Below are positions 1-9,991 of a stretch of DNA of 64,000 bases, piece after piece. The translations under genes and the position numbers were made by a program. Numbering within the stretch: position 1 is the stretch's first letter; each line of letters starts with the position of its first letter. The notes under the pieces were generated by a model. The model searched no databases, was not told where the DNA came from, and saw nothing but the letters and a program-made list of their open reading frames with translations. Source of the DNA: Luminiphilus sp. (GTDB lineage: Bacteria; Pseudomonadota; Gammaproteobacteria; Pseudomonadales; Halieaceae); contig JAQWUD010000016.1 in NCBI GenBank assembly GCA_029242325.1, forward strand, positions 62,001 through 126,000, given 5' to 3'.

Positions 1-782
1 CTCACTGGCAGACTTGGGATCTTCCCGGGCCACTGAGCGGTGCACCCAGCATTGGCCGCCAGTTGGCCAAGGGAAGCGGCCATTCCGTATACAACATTCT
101 GTGTGATCCCCCACTAGTCGCTCGCATCAGGCATCAATCCACTCGGACCATCGAGAGGCCCTTTGAAAAAGAACTCACCGTCTGGTCGATGGCCTCCGAG
201 AAACATTTGGCGCCTGGCATCGTGTATGTGGACGCGTCCGTTGAGGCAGTGATCTGCTATCGCGGTGACAGCCCAACAGCATTGATTACCGGAGAGCAGC
301 TGGGAATACTCTGTCGCCACATTCATCAATTACCTCCTGTTAGTCATTCGCTGACATTAAGGTCGGATATTGAGGACTACCTAAAAATGCACTCTCCCAC
401 GACAAAGCTAGCGTGGCGATTTGCCATGACAAGCGCTGACGTGAACGAGGCACTGTGTGCTCTGGAAGAAGACGACCCATACCTGTGTCACAACGACCTT
501 ACTGCAGGTAATCTCATGCTATGTGGTGGCGATCTGACCGCCATTGACTGGGAGTACGCGGCCATGGGTAGCCGTTACTTTGACATCGCAATCGCTGGAG
601 CGCATCTCCCCCCCGCTGAGCACGCGAAGATGTTGCAAGCGGCGTTGGGCGAGGGGGCAGATAACGAGCTAATGCGGGCGGGACGATGTATTGCCAGCCT
701 CGTGACTGCCCTGTGGCAAATCCAATTTACGCCTGACGCCGCGCCAAACCCTGATGAGTGGCTAGCGGGGATCCGTTTCTAA
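1..782 (+). CDS. Aminoglycoside/choline-kinase-like phosphotransferase (5' partial)
   Basis: This small-molecule kinase is cut by the window start. The frame is open from base 3, and no convincing start with a ribosome site is visible. The kinase signature is clear: the catalytic loop CHNDLTAGNLM (Brenner-type HxDxxxxN) is followed by the metal-binding IDWEYA motif, as in the APH/choline kinase/thiamine kinase superfamily. The remaining ~260 residues cover most of such a fold. The substrate cannot be read from sequence; thiamine, choline or another small alcohol are all possible. The stop overlaps the start of the following ketopantoate reductase by one base (TAATG), so the two are probably co-transcribed. 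Family assignment is firm, substrate unknown. Confidence 0.8.
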   Translation, partial: HWQTWDLPGPLSGAPSIGRQLAKGSGHSVYNILCDPPLVARIRHQSTRTIERPFEKELTVWSMASEKHLAPGIVYVDASVEAVICYRGDSPTALITGEQLGILCRHIHQLPPVSHSLTLRSDIEDYLKMHSPTTKLAWRFAMTSADVNEALCALEEDDPYLCHNDLTAGNLMLCGGDLTAIDWEYAAMGSRYFDIAIAGAHLPPAEHAKMLQAALGEGADNELMRAGRCIASLVTALWQIQFTPDAAPNPDEWLAGIRF

Positions 783-1726
783 TGGCGCTCGGATGGCATG
801 TGCTGGGGGTTGGCGCCATAGGGGGGCTGTTTGCCTGCCGGCTGCAAGAAGGCGGCGCCCACGTGACGTTGCTGACGCGGGATCAGCTCGCCGACTCTCG
901 AGCGCTCACACTGATCGCCAATGGTAAGAAAATTCATACCTTCCCCCAACAGTCAGTGGCTGGCCATTCCGGGGATACACGGGAGCCCTCCACTGCCCAA
1001 CCTGTGGGCCCTCCTATTAGTCATCTGCTGGTCTGCACGAAGGCGTGGGCCGTTGCCGAAGCGATTGCGTCCGTCGCTGACAGACTCTCAGATCAGAGTA
1101 TTGTGGTATTGCTTTGCAATGGGATGGGTCTGACCAAGGATATCGCTTCGCTGATTCAGCCATCATCTCTGGTGCTGGGAACCACCACTTCGGGATGCCG
1201 GCGCGCCAGCGATAGTGAACTGATACTGTCTGGTGAGGGGACCACCGTCTTGGGGTTGGCCGGCGACCCAACGGGTCTGCCCAACTGGCATTTGCCCTGG
1301 CAACGCGGCGTACCCAATATCAGTTGGGCCTCAGATATTGAGTCGGTCCTGCTTGCGAAAGCAGCCCTCAATGCCGTAATTAATCCACTCACGGCCCTGC
1401 ACAGGGTCGCCAATGGTGCGTTATTGACGCCCCCTCTCCGAGACACAACAGACAAAGTGATCCGCGAGATTCAGATGTTACTGTGCGCTGCCGGAGCCAG
1501 TGCCGTAGCGGAGGCACTCCCCTCGAGGGTGACAGAGGTCTGTACCGTTACCGCCACAAACCACTCCTCAATGAGGGTAGATCTGGAATCGGGTCGACGC
1601 ACCGAGATTGATGCCATCGTGGGTTGGCTGCTGACGGAACTGCTGCCAAACCCTCCGGCAACCCCCTTGCTGAGCGAACTCTATAGGTCGATACGACATG
1701 CAGAAAGATCTCTATTGTATTCTTGA
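782..1726 (+). CDS. panE: 2-dehydropantoate 2-reductase (ketopantoate reductase)
   Basis: Predicted to reduce ketopantoate to pantoate with NADPH in the pantothenate/CoA pathway. The N-terminus carries the Rossmann dinucleotide motif GVGAIGG (residues 9-15). A CTKAW segment holds the first conserved lysine. The second catalytic region, LLAKAALNAVINPLTAL, matches the family's K-x(n)-N-x(3)-NP signature. I chose the ATG at 782 over an in-frame ATG at 758 because it begins right at the Rossmann strand and overlaps the preceding stop by one base. The protein is 314 residues, usual for ApbA/PanE. The family also contains other 2-oxo-acid reductases, so substrate is likely rather than proven. Confidence 0.82.
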   Translation: MALGWHVLGVGAIGGLFACRLQEGGAHVTLLTRDQLADSRALTLIANGKKIHTFPQQSVAGHSGDTREPSTAQPVGPPISHLLVCTKAWAVAEAIASVADRLSDQSIVVLLCNGMGLTKDIASLIQPSSLVLGTTTSGCRRASDSELILSGEGTTVLGLAGDPTGLPNWHLPWQRGVPNISWASDIESVLLAKAALNAVINPLTALHRVANGALLTPPLRDTTDKVIREIQMLLCAAGASAVAEALPSRVTEVCTVTATNHSSMRVDLESGRRTEIDAIVGWLLTELLPNPPATPLLSELYRSIRHAERSLLYS

Positions 1727-1911
1727 GGACTAGGCCTGTTGAACACGTCTGGCAAGAATCTGGGTTTCCAGCCGGCACCATACCGGCACTAGAGAGGAGC
1801 GGTTTGATCATCTTGATCGGTGAAAAACTGATGCCCTGAAGCGTCCGTGGCGGTTCCACTCACACACAAACTAAGAGAGGACCAGGAGCACTTAAGCGGG
1901 AGGCCCAAGCG
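1727..1911. other. Convergent intergenic gap between panE and ampE
   Basis: Non-coding gap where two convergent genes meet. It holds a short inverted repeat, GCCGG and CCGGC around a 7-base spacer (about 1772-1790), but no T-run follows, so it is not a clear intrinsic terminator. Nothing else recognisable. Confidence 0.4.
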
Positions 1912-2724
1912 CTAGAAAAGCGCCCCGAGAGAGGCCAAAACAACCCACACCGCCATGGCGCGATTGATAGCAGTACGACTGGCTTCAACCGCTTCAACGA
2001 CATCCTCAGGCTCATCACAATCGCCACTTTCGAGCTGCCAAGCCCGCGTGACGCCTCGGGCCAAGAGCACTTGATTGGATACCTCTTTATCAAAGGCGTC
2101 TGCTGTCAACAACCCGCGGGTCCGTTCGAAATCTCCCAGCAAGGCGAATGTCAATAACGACAAACGTGCGGGAAGCCAATCCAGTATTACCTGCACCGAG
2201 TCTAACCGGCCATCAGCGCGGATATTCACCAAACCAAAAAGTCGATAGCCAGCGGCGGCAAGAGGACCCAGCAACCAGAAATAGAAAACAGGCGGAAACC
2301 AACGGGAGAAGCCGCGACCAGTAAACTGCGTCATCGCTCGCGTTCTTTGACCTTCGCTGGCCGATGCTTCGGGCTGAAAATCATCGAGGAGCAACGCAGC
2401 GCCCTCTGTGTCACCCACTCGGGCTCGAGCCAAGAAACGCGCCAAATCAGTGGGGTAATCCCCTCTCCCCAACGCAAAATACAACAACGCAGTGCCAATC
2501 AGAGCATCAGCCAATCCACCCATTACCGCCCGCAACACAAACAGCAGCATGCCACATGCAAAGAGCGGTGCGCCCACCCGAAGCGCCAGCGACGGCAACA
2601 GTTCGAGTTCCAAAGCATCCACTCGCTGGTTGAGCGCCTCGAACCAGGCATCCCGATGCAATGGCCCTCCTGCGCCTAACAATGCATAAAGTCCAACTGC
2701 CACGATGAAAATCAGATACGCCAC
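1912..2724 (-). CDS. ampE: AmpE-like inner-membrane protein
   Basis: Integral membrane protein of 270 residues resembling AmpE, the CobD/CbiB-related protein encoded beside ampD. Hydrophobic segments lie near residues 1-18, 45-70, 145-165 and at the extreme C-terminus, and the FYFWLLGPLAAAGYRL stretch is typical of the family. It directly follows ampD (14-base gap), the classic ampD-ampE pairing. AmpE has been described as a sensory or transducing partner in beta-lactamase regulation, but its biochemical role is unsettled. No ampC or ampR is visible here, so involvement in beta-lactam response is not implied. Confidence 0.82.
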   Translation of the reverse strand: MAYLIFIVAVGLYALLGAGGPLHRDAWFEALNQRVDALELELLPSLALRVGAPLFACGMLLFVLRAVMGGLADALIGTALLYFALGRGDYPTDLARFLARARVGDTEGAALLLDDFQPEASASEGQRTRAMTQFTGRGFSRWFPPVFYFWLLGPLAAAGYRLFGLVNIRADGRLDSVQVILDWLPARLSLLTFALLGDFERTRGLLTADAFDKEVSNQVLLARGVTRAWQLESGDCDEPEDVVEAVEASRTAINRAMAVWVVLASLGALF

Positions 2725-2738
2725 TCGCGCCCATCTCC

Positions 2739-3308
2739 CTACTGTTTAGCGACTTTATCGACCAAGCGTGACCACTCAAATGTCGGACCGGGATCTGTCT
2801 TGCGGCCCGGGGCAATCTCGCTGTGCCCAACGATAGCATCGGGAGAAATGCTGGGGTATCGCTTTCGCAAAGACGCGATCAAGGCGTTAAGCGCGGCGTA
2901 CTGTGCATCCTCATACGCCTCGTGGTCACACCCCTCGAGTTCGACACCAATGCTAAAGTCATTGCACTGCTCTCGACCCTGCCAGCAGGATATCCCCGCA
3001 TGCCATGCTCGGGCATCGGTAGACACAAACTGTATGATCTCGCCGCCGCGACGAATAAGAAAGTGGGCCGACACCTGAACGTGCGCTATTTGCGCAAAAT
3101 AGGGGTGTGCCGACCGTTCCAGGGTGTTGGTAAACAGCGCCTCAATTTCTGCCCCCCCGTAACACCCCGGCGGCAGGGAAATGCCGTGCACCACAATCAG
3201 TTCCGGCACATGATCAGGGGGTCTAGGATTACAATTAGGCGAACAAACGCGGCGCGCCTGGCTTAGCCAGCCGTCAACTAAATTCCAATGGTCAGTCGCT
3301 GTCGTCAC
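2739..3308 (-). CDS. ampD: 1,6-anhydro-N-acetylmuramyl-L-alanine amidase AmpD
   Basis: Cytoplasmic zinc amidase that removes the peptide from anhydro-muropeptides during cell-wall recycling. The 189-residue protein has the full amidase_2 catalytic set in register with E. coli AmpD: zinc ligands H41, H162 and D172, with E123 (GVELEG) and K170 in the active site. Length is also typical. It is divergent from nadC with a gap of about 60 bases and is followed by ampE. The ampD/nadC divergent arrangement is common in gammaproteobacteria. Confidence 0.95.
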   Translation of the reverse strand: MTTATDHWNLVDGWLSQARRVCSPNCNPRPPDHVPELIVVHGISLPPGCYGGAEIEALFTNTLERSAHPYFAQIAHVQVSAHFLIRRGGEIIQFVSTDARAWHAGISCWQGREQCNDFSIGVELEGCDHEAYEDAQYAALNALIASLRKRYPSISPDAIVGHSEIAPGRKTDPGPTFEWSRLVDKVAKQ

Positions 3309-3368
3309 GGGTTAATCTTACCGCACCCCTACGCCGCTTACCCGTTAGCAACCGGTACCCTGCATACT

Positions 3369-4196
3369 ATGCTTACTGCCGCTACCATTTCTGAACAAGT
3401 TGCCCGGGCCCTTGAAGAGGACGTGGGATCAGGAGACATCACCGCACAGCTCGCCAATCCAGCGTTGCAGTCGAGTGGCAACATCATCACGCGGGAGACT
3501 GGCATTCTCTGCGGCAGCGCTTTCGCTACTGAAGCTTTCCAGCAAACGGACACTAATTGCCGGTTGGAGTGGCTTGCTCAGGATGGTGACCTCATCGCCG
3601 CCGGCTCACCACTTTGCCATATCACGGGGCCCGCCCGGGCATTACTCACAGCAGAAAGAACCGCTCTCAATTTCCTGCAACTGCTTTCCGGTACGGCAAC
3701 CACCGCTAGCCATTACGCGGCTCGTGTCGCCCATACCCGCGTAAGGCTCCTCGATACGCGCAAAACCATTCCAGGCCTGAGGTTAGCCCAGAAATATGCG
3801 GTAACCCACGGAGGTTGCTTCAATCACCGGATGGGTCTCTTTGACGCTTTCCTGATCAAGGAGAACCACATCACGGCATCAGGTGGCATAGACCAGGCTG
3901 TGAGCGCAGCGCGCCGAATGGCCCCCGACAGGCCTATTGAGGTGGAGGTCGAAACCATGGCCGAGCTTGACCAAGCCCTCAGTGCTGGCGCGAACCGCAT
4001 CATGCTCGATAATTTTAATTTGGCTACACTACGTGAGGCGGTGGCGATAACCGGTGGCCGGGCAGAACTCGAAGCCTCCGGCAACGTAACGGACGACACG
4101 CTGGTAGCCATTGCTGAAACCGGGGTAGACATCATTTCAATCGGCGCCTTAACCAAGCACGTGAGAGCACTGGATCTGTCGATGCGCATCGATTGA
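3369..4196 (+). CDS. nadC: Nicotinate-nucleotide pyrophosphorylase (quinolinate phosphoribosyltransferase)
   Basis: Converts quinolinate and PRPP to nicotinate mononucleotide, CO2 and pyrophosphate, the step that feeds de novo NAD synthesis. Recognisable family segments are TRKTIPGLR, the [15 protein letters not shown] stretch (substrate phosphate and carboxylate binding) and VEVE/LDNF in the barrel. I start at the ATG at 3369 (275 residues, typical length). An earlier in-frame ATG at 3288 would run into the divergent ampD gene. It is transcribed away from ampD and ends 66 bases before the convergent rraA. Confidence 0.95.
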   Translation: MLTAATISEQVARALEEDVGSGDITAQLANPALQSSGNIITRETGILCGSAFATEAFQQTDTNCRLEWLAQDGDLIAAGSPLCHITGPARALLTAERTALNFLQLLSGTATTASHYAARVAHTRVRLLDTRKTIPGLRLAQKYAVTHGGCFNHRMGLFDAFLIKENHITASGGIDQAVSAARRMAPDRPIEVEVETMAELDQALSAGANRIMLDNFNLATLREAVAITGGRAELEASGNVTDDTLVAIAETGVDIISIGALTKHVRALDLSMRID

Positions 4197-4262
4197 GCGT
4201 TGTCAATAGAGACAGCCGCCAACTCCAAGAAAATCGCTTTCTCGCCGCATTGGGAACTCGAC

Positions 4263-4745
4263 TTAGTCGTGGATGGCAGAGGCACTCACCAGCACGCCGT
4301 TGCGATCGGCGTATACCCAGTCACCAGGATGAATAGACGTCTCGCCCACGGTAACGGGCACGTCGCGCTCACCCACGCCTCGCTTGGTTGTTTTCAGTGG
4401 ACAGACTCCGAGTGCCTGCACACCAATGTCGAGCGCATCAATCACCTCAACATCGCGAATCGCGCCAATCACGATGACACCTGCCCAACGATTGTCCGAG
4501 GCGAGCTGCGCCAGACGATCCCCCAACAATGATCGGTCTAATGCGCCCTGACCATCCACCAACAAAACGCGCCCTTCACCGGGTTCATCAACCGCTTCAG
4601 CAACCAGCGAATTATCCAGATAGCAGGCAATCGTCGACACCGGACCAGCGAAACGCTCACGTAAACCGAATTGGCGGAACTGGAACGTCAAAGCCCCCGC
4701 ATCGGGGTGAGCATCCGCAAGATCAGGAGTCGTAAATAGGCGCAT
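4263..4745 (-). CDS. rraA: RraA-family protein (RNase E activity regulator / demethylmenaquinone methyltransferase-like fold)
   Basis: A 160-residue RraA-like protein. In E. coli RraA trims mRNA decay by binding RNase E, while many homologues are 4-hydroxy-4-methyl-2-oxoglutarate aldolases, so the name describes the family. The typical core is present: YLDNSLV near residue 40, then GVIVIGAIRD with the conserved Arg-Asp pair, and the KTTKRGVGERDVPV loop. The length without aldolase-type extensions fits RraA. The start at 4745 follows the upstream acyl-CoA dehydrogenase stop by four bases, so the two are likely co-transcribed; a much longer reading of the frame from 4949 would lie inside that gene and is rejected. 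Confidence 0.88.
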   Translation of the reverse strand: MRLFTTPDLADAHPDAGALTFQFRQFGLRERFAGPVSTIACYLDNSLVAEAVDEPGEGRVLLVDGQGALDRSLLGDRLAQLASDNRWAGVIVIGAIRDVEVIDALDIGVQALGVCPLKTTKRGVGERDVPVTVGETSIHPGDWVYADRNGVLVSASAIHD

Positions 4746-4749
4746 GCAT

Positions 4750-6513
4750 TCAGAACCAATCAAAAGAGAAGCTGGCAAGCCCTTCCGCAGGCGCATCAAT
4801 AGCCCCCGCGTGAGCGCGAGCTCTGGGCAATAATCGCTCCATGTAGAAGAGGGCTGTACTGACCTTACGCTCACAGAAGTGCGTGCGCTCACCTTTTGCA
4901 GTGAGCGCCGCCGCCACTTCGGCGCTACGCGCCAGCTGCCAACCGCCAAACAGATACCCCGATTGCATCATATAATCAAACGATCCACCCAATGCCATGA
5001 ATCGATCGGCGGCGAGCATGGTAAGCAGGCGCTGTGTGGTCTCGACATGATCTGCAAGCGCTGAAGACAGGCACGCTCCCATTGCATTGAGCCGCGGATC
5101 AGCATGGGCCAGTAATGCGGCCACCTGCTCTCTGATCTTGGCCTGCATCGCCTCCATTGTCGCGCCGCCGTCACGCCCTAACTTTCGGTTCAGGAGATCT
5201 GCTGCCTGAATACCGTTGGTTCCCTCGTAAATCGGCGTGATGCGAACGTCTCGCAGGTATTGAGCAGCGCCCGTTTCCTCAACATAGCCCATGCCACCGT
5301 GAACCTGAACTCCCAGCGAGGTCACTTCCATACCCAACTCCGTAAGCCAGCCTTTAATGACGGGGATCATCAGGTCAATACGACGCTGGTTGGCCTCACG
5401 GCTTGGCTCCATACCAACATGGGCCAGATCCATTGTGACGGCCTCCGAATAGGCGAGTGCACGCATCGCCTCGTTAAGGGCCCGCATGGTTAGAAGCATG
5501 CGTTTGACATCGGCGTGCTCGATGATCGGCACCCCTCCCTGTACCCGCTCCCGGGCATAAGCCACCGCCTTCTGATAGGCCCCTTCTGAAGCTCCCAAGC
5601 CCTGAAGCCCGACTTTAAGTCGCGCCTCATTCATCATGGTAAACATGCAGGCCAATCCCTGATTTTCTTCTCCAACCAGGTAGCCAATGGCACCACCGCG
5701 ATCTCCATACGCCATGACACAGGTGGGACTGCCATGAATGCCCAGCTTATGTTCCACCGATATGGGATAAGCGTCGTTTCGCTCACCCAAAGAGCCATCA
5801 GCACTCACCATGAATTTAGGCACCAAAAATAGTGAGATACCCCGACTGCCCTCGGGGGCGTCGGGTAGACGAGCGAGCACCAGGTGAATGATGTTATCGG
5901 TGGCGTTGTGATCACCCCAAGTAATATAAATTTTTTGGCCGTAAATACGGTAGTGATCACCGTCGCGCTCAGCCCGCGTTTTCATAGGCCCAAGATCCGA
6001 GCCTGCGCCCGACTCGGTCAGATTCATGGTGCCCGACCACTCGCCCGAATAAATTTTTTCTAAGTAAGTGGTTTTGAGCGACTCACTCGCATGGGCCGAG
6101 ATTGCCAGCGCGGCGCCTGCGCTCAAAAAAGGCTCCAGGGCAAACGCCATATCCGCGCTGTTCCACATCTCGCAGGCCGCGGTGCCAAAAAGCTCCGGCA
6201 ACCCTTGGCCGCCTTGATCCTGCGGCGCCGATATACCCACCCAGCCGCCAGCACCGAGCTGGCGAATCGCCTCGCCATAACCCGGTGGAATGGTGACAGC
6301 GCCGTCACTGCATCGTGCGGGCTGTGCATCACCCACGCGTCGCAAGGGCGCAACCACGTCCGAGGCAAATTTGGCCGCCTCATCCAATAGCGCGGTGGTC
6401 AGCTCAGCACCCAGACCCAACTCGGCATACCGGGGCAGTTCACCCAGAACCGTGCCACCGTCAAGCACGTCGTCAATCAAAAACTGCATGTCATCAGTGG
6501 GAGCGGTATACAT
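4750..6513 (-). CDS. Acyl-CoA dehydrogenase, DmdC-like large form
   Basis: A 587-residue FAD-dependent acyl-CoA dehydrogenase of the long type that includes 3-methylmercaptopropionyl-CoA dehydrogenase (DmdC) and related fatty-acid enzymes. Visible features are the FAD/substrate segment NLTESGAGSDLG, the KIYITWGDH strand, the helical domain around VQVHGGMGYVEE, and the catalytic-glutamate region PIYEGTNGIQAADLL. A C-terminal extension after residue ~460 is typical of this subgroup. The start has an AGAGGA ribosome site. A LysR regulator is divergent from it across 211 bases and may control it. The true acyl substrate cannot be told; marine bacteria use close relatives both for DMSP demethylation and for ordinary beta-oxidation. 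Confidence 0.85.
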   Translation of the reverse strand: MYTAPTDDMQFLIDDVLDGGTVLGELPRYAELGLGAELTTALLDEAAKFASDVVAPLRRVGDAQPARCSDGAVTIPPGYGEAIRQLGAGGWVGISAPQDQGGQGLPELFGTAACEMWNSADMAFALEPFLSAGAALAISAHASESLKTTYLEKIYSGEWSGTMNLTESGAGSDLGPMKTRAERDGDHYRIYGQKIYITWGDHNATDNIIHLVLARLPDAPEGSRGISLFLVPKFMVSADGSLGERNDAYPISVEHKLGIHGSPTCVMAYGDRGGAIGYLVGEENQGLACMFTMMNEARLKVGLQGLGASEGAYQKAVAYARERVQGGVPIIEHADVKRMLLTMRALNEAMRALAYSEAVTMDLAHVGMEPSREANQRRIDLMIPVIKGWLTELGMEVTSLGVQVHGGMGYVEETGAAQYLRDVRITPIYEGTNGIQAADLLNRKLGRDGGATMEAMQAKIREQVAALLAHADPRLNAMGACLSSALADHVETTQRLLTMLAADRFMALGGSFDYMMQSGYLFGGWQLARSAEVAAALTAKGERTHFCERKVSTALFYMERLLPRARAHAGAIDAPAEGLASFSFDWF

Positions 6514-6681
6514 TGCTTGATCCTCTGTAGTGTCGAGTTGTGTGCGACCGTTGCATTCAAACCATTGCCCTGCCGGGCTTTATCTCCCAGCACACGAACG
6601 CCCTGTCAGCGCCAGTAGTGGATCGCCGCCCATTGTGGCGAACCTCAACCCATACAGCAAAAATATGGGCAAAGAGTTATA

Positions 6682-6696
6682 ATTCATTTGCTGAAT
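6682..6696. promoter_or_regulatory. Candidate LysR-type operator (T-N11-A dyad)
   Basis: A perfect inverted repeat, ATTCA and TGAAT around the spacer TTTGC, lies in the 211-base gap between the divergent acyl-CoA dehydrogenase and LysR genes, about 30 bases before the regulator start. The core has the T-N11-A form typical of LysR-family binding sites (T at 6683, A at 6695). The position suits autoregulation and control of the divergent gene. Inference only. Confidence 0.45.
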
Positions 6697-6724
6697 AAAG
6701 GCGGCCTGCCCGCATTCGTATTAT

Positions 6725-7675
6725 ATGAAAAACCTAAACCAAATTGATCTGAACCTGCTGGTTTATCTAGAGGTGCTCCTTCGAGAGCGCAATGTGACGC
6801 AGGCTGCCAACCAGCTGGGGCTCTCGCAACCGGCGATGAGCAATGGTCTGCGGCGCCTGAGAGTATTATTCGATGATCCCTTGCTGGTCCGAACGTCGGA
6901 AGGTATGACACCGACCGAGCGCGCCTTGAAGCTCGAGCCATTGGTCAAGGAAATTCTCTTGGGTGTGGATCGTGCGATGCAACCCACCACGGAGTTCGCG
7001 CCGGGCGAGGCGCAAATGGTCGTTCGCATCATGGCAAGTGATTACGCCGAGTCTACCCTGTTCCCGGCGGTGCTCACGGAGCTCAGGGAACACGCTCCAG
7101 GCATCACGCTGGACATTATGAATCCATCAGACGTGAGCTTTCTCGATGTCGAGCGAGGAAAAGTGGATCTTGTCATTAACCGCTTTGATCAAATGCCACA
7201 ATCGTTTCATCAGGTTACCCTTTGGCAGGATAGCTTTTCTTGTCTGCTGAACCGGGAAAACCGCATCCTTGAAGATTTTTCGCTGGAAGCTTATCTGAGC
7301 GCCGATCACATCTGGGTCAGCAAAACGGGAATGGGTATTGGCGTGGGGGTTGATCCCGGAGATGTTCAGCGACTGGGCTGGGTAGACGCTGCACTGGCAA
7401 AACTGGATGTGAAGCGCCGCATCCGCGTGTTCACCAGACACTATCAAGCAGCAATGACGCTCGCGGAACAAAATGACCTGATTGTTACCTTGCCGACCCG
7501 CGCAACCTGGCTCAAAAGAGACAACCCTAGAGTGGTGGTTCGAAAAGCACCTTTCGCTATCCCCCCGCTCGAGCTGAAAATGGCATGGAGCCCGCTGCTA
7601 CACAACAACGCACCCCACCGCTGGGTTCGCCAGTTCATTACGGGGATCGCCCGCTCGTTACCTACCAAACCATAA
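6725..7675 (+). CDS. LysR-family transcriptional regulator
   Basis: A 316-residue LysR-type regulator. The N-terminal winged helix-turn-helix is clear: RNVTQAANQLGLSQPAMSNG at residues ~21-40, then LRRLRVLFDDPLLVRT. The hallmark KxxPT-like boundary (GMTPTERA) precedes a linker helix and a periplasmic-binding-protein-like effector domain. The N-terminus FMKNLNQIDLNLL type and the PAMSN recognition helix resemble the NodD/NahR/LinR subgroup, which often controls catabolic genes. It is divergent from the acyl-CoA dehydrogenase and 135 bases upstream of malate synthase G, so either could be a target. Confidence 0.9.
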   Translation: MKNLNQIDLNLLVYLEVLLRERNVTQAANQLGLSQPAMSNGLRRLRVLFDDPLLVRTSEGMTPTERALKLEPLVKEILLGVDRAMQPTTEFAPGEAQMVVRIMASDYAESTLFPAVLTELREHAPGITLDIMNPSDVSFLDVERGKVDLVINRFDQMPQSFHQVTLWQDSFSCLLNRENRILEDFSLEAYLSADHIWVSKTGMGIGVGVDPGDVQRLGWVDAALAKLDVKRRIRVFTRHYQAAMTLAEQNDLIVTLPTRATWLKRDNPRVVVRKAPFAIPPLELKMAWSPLLHNNAPHRWVRQFITGIARSLPTKP

Positions 7676-7810
7676 ATCAGGCGAATACCGTTTATCCTTC
7701 AAATCGCTATTATCGGCCATGCCTTGTCGGTAGAGTGGCGCTCTCACAGACCGCGCCGGTGCGCCAAACCGGCTGTTAGAGACCGGCATCTGCAAACAAG
7801 GATCCATCCC

Positions 7811-9991
7811 ATGCCCAAGCGAATCCAATGCGCCCAGCTCCAGATCGACGAGGAACTTCACGCCCTTCTGGTCGACGAGATTGCCCCCGGGACAGGCATT
7901 GACCCCGGCGCATTCTGGCAGGGCGTCGCAGATATTTGGTCAGCACTGGGGCCTGAGAACCAGCGGCTATTGGCGGTGCGCGAGTCGCTGCAGGCGCAAA
8001 TTGATCAGTGGCACAGGGAGCACAAAAATGAAGTCTTTAGCGCCGAAGAATACGAGGCCTTCCTGCGAGCAATTGGTTATCTCCATCCCGAGCCTGATCC
8101 CTTCACCATCACAACCGAAAATGTTGACCCCGAGATTGCTATGGTTGCGGGGCCACAGCTAGTGGTGCCCGTTATGAACGCTCGCTACGCCTTGAACGCA
8201 GCGAATGCCCGCTGGGGCAGCCTATATGATGCGCTCTACGGTACTGACGCCATTGAAGAAGCAGAGGGTGCAGAGCGACTCGGCGGCTACAACCCGGTAC
8301 GCGGCGCAAAGGTCATTGCGTGGGCGAGAGACTTTCTGGATAAGCATTTTCCTCTCGCGACGGGCAGCCATCATGATGCTTCAGCCTATTCGATTGCCGA
8401 TGGCGCGCTCGCCGTCGGCCAGGCCACTGGCCAACAAGTGGTCGGGCTCCTCGATACGACACAGCTAGTGGGTTACACGGGTGCAACAGAAGTACCAGAC
8501 AGCGTGCTACTCCAACACAACGGTCTGCACATCGAAATCCAGATTGATCGAACGCATTCCATAGGGTCTAACGACTCAGCAGGCATCAAAGATATCTGCC
8601 TCGAATCGGCGCTCACCACTATTCAGGACTGTGAGGACTCAGTCGCCGCGGTCGATGCCCAGGATAAAGTCGCGGTGTATAGGAATTGGCTCGGACTGAT
8701 GAAAGGTGACCTCACGGATACGTTCAGTAAAGGCGGCGAGACCCTGATACGAAGCCTCAATCCAGACCGGGCATTTAGCAATCCGCAAGGGACTCCCTTT
8801 ACGCTTCCCGGTCGCAGTCTGCTGTTTGTTCGTAACGTTGGCCACCTCATGACCAACCCCGCGATTCTCGACGCTGAGGGAAACCAGATACCAGAAGGCT
8901 TCATGGACGGCCTCTTCACCACTTTCTGTGCGCTCCACGACCTGCGTGGCGAGGGCACGCTGAAAAACTCACGCGCCGGTTCGGTGTACATTGTCAAACC
9001 CAAAATGCATGGCCCTGACGAAGTCTCACTCACGGTGGAACTTTTCTCGCGAATCGAGGACTTATTCGAGCTACCTCGCAACACGCTCAAGGCCGGCATC
9101 ATGGACGAGGAGCGTCGGACAACACTAAACCTGTCCGAGTGCATCCGTCGGGCAAGCGAGCGGGTGGTTTTTATCAACACGGGCTTTCTCGATCGCACAG
9201 GTGATGAAATCCATACCAGCATGGAAGCCGGTGCGGTAACCGCTAAAACGACGATGAAGACAGAAACATGGATCAACGCCTATGAGGATTGGAATGTCGA
9301 CGTTGGCCTAGCCTGCGGCTTGCACGGCAAAGCTCAGATTGGCAAGGGTATGTGGGCCATGCCTGATCTCATGGCTGAAATGCTCGCTGCCAAAATTGCC
9401 CACCCGCAAGCCGGCGCCAGCTGCGCGTGGGTACCCTCGCCCACGGCGGCCGCCCTGCATGTCACGCATTATCATGATGTCTCCGTAGCCAATATCCAGC
9501 AGGAGTTGACAGGACGGCAGCACCGCTCACTGGGGGAACTGCTGACAATTCCGCTGCAAGGCAGACAAGCGCTCTCTGCAGAGGAGATCCAGCTTGAGCT
9601 CGATAATAATGCACAGGGCATCCTCGGTTACGTCGTTCGATGGGTGCAGGACGGCGTGGGCTGCTCCAAAGTGCCTGACATCCACAACGTGGGGCTCATG
9701 GAGGATCGCGCAACGCTGCGCATCTCCAGCCAGCACATTGCGAACTGGTTGCATCACGGCGTGGTCTCAGAGCGGCAGGTACGCGAAGCGCTCGAGCACA
9801 TGGCTGCAGTTGTCGATGAGCAGAATAATGCCGATCCTCTCTACCACCCCATGACCACAGACCTGCAGGCTAGTCTGGCATTTCAAGCCGCCTGCGAACT
9901 CGTTTTTGCAGGCACAGCCCAGCCCAGTGGCTATACGGAACCGGTGCTGCACGCCTACCGTCTTGCTTTCAAGCAGCAGTCTGCTGGCTAA
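7811..9991 (+). CDS. glcB: Malate synthase G
   Basis: Condenses glyoxylate with acetyl-CoA to malate, letting the cell grow on two-carbon units (acetate, glycolate, fatty acids). The 726-residue length is that of the monomeric G isoform, not the ~530-residue A form. Typical segments are [30 protein letters not shown] with the catalytic arginine region upstream ([17 protein letters not shown]), and [13 protein letters not shown] near the CoA site. I begin at the ATG at 7811 (MPKRIQ). An in-frame ATG at 7724 adds 29 unlikely residues. Isocitrate lyase is not in the window. The neighbouring acyl-CoA dehydrogenase fits a fatty-acid/C2 theme. Confidence 0.95.
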   Translation: MPKRIQCAQLQIDEELHALLVDEIAPGTGIDPGAFWQGVADIWSALGPENQRLLAVRESLQAQIDQWHREHKNEVFSAEEYEAFLRAIGYLHPEPDPFTITTENVDPEIAMVAGPQLVVPVMNARYALNAANARWGSLYDALYGTDAIEEAEGAERLGGYNPVRGAKVIAWARDFLDKHFPLATGSHHDASAYSIADGALAVGQATGQQVVGLLDTTQLVGYTGATEVPDSVLLQHNGLHIEIQIDRTHSIGSNDSAGIKDICLESALTTIQDCEDSVAAVDAQDKVAVYRNWLGLMKGDLTDTFSKGGETLIRSLNPDRAFSNPQGTPFTLPGRSLLFVRNVGHLMTNPAILDAEGNQIPEGFMDGLFTTFCALHDLRGEGTLKNSRAGSVYIVKPKMHGPDEVSLTVELFSRIEDLFELPRNTLKAGIMDEERRTTLNLSECIRRASERVVFINTGFLDRTGDEIHTSMEAGAVTAKTTMKTETWINAYEDWNVDVGLACGLHGKAQIGKGMWAMPDLMAEMLAAKIAHPQAGASCAWVPSPTAAALHVTHYHDVSVANIQQELTGRQHRSLGELLTIPLQGRQALSAEEIQLELDNNAQGILGYVVRWVQDGVGCSKVPDIHNVGLMEDRATLRISSQHIANWLHHGVVSERQVREALEHMAAVVDEQNNADPLYHPMTTDLQASLAFQAACELVFAGTAQPSGYTEPVLHAYRLAFKQQSAG

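Noticed and set aside
1772-1790. Small GC hairpin after panE as terminator.
   Set aside because: Stem of only five pairs and no T-run.
8623-9276. 217-codon minus-strand frame opposite malate synthase G.
   Set aside because: Shadow frame with no family resemblance; malate synthase is continuous and complete.
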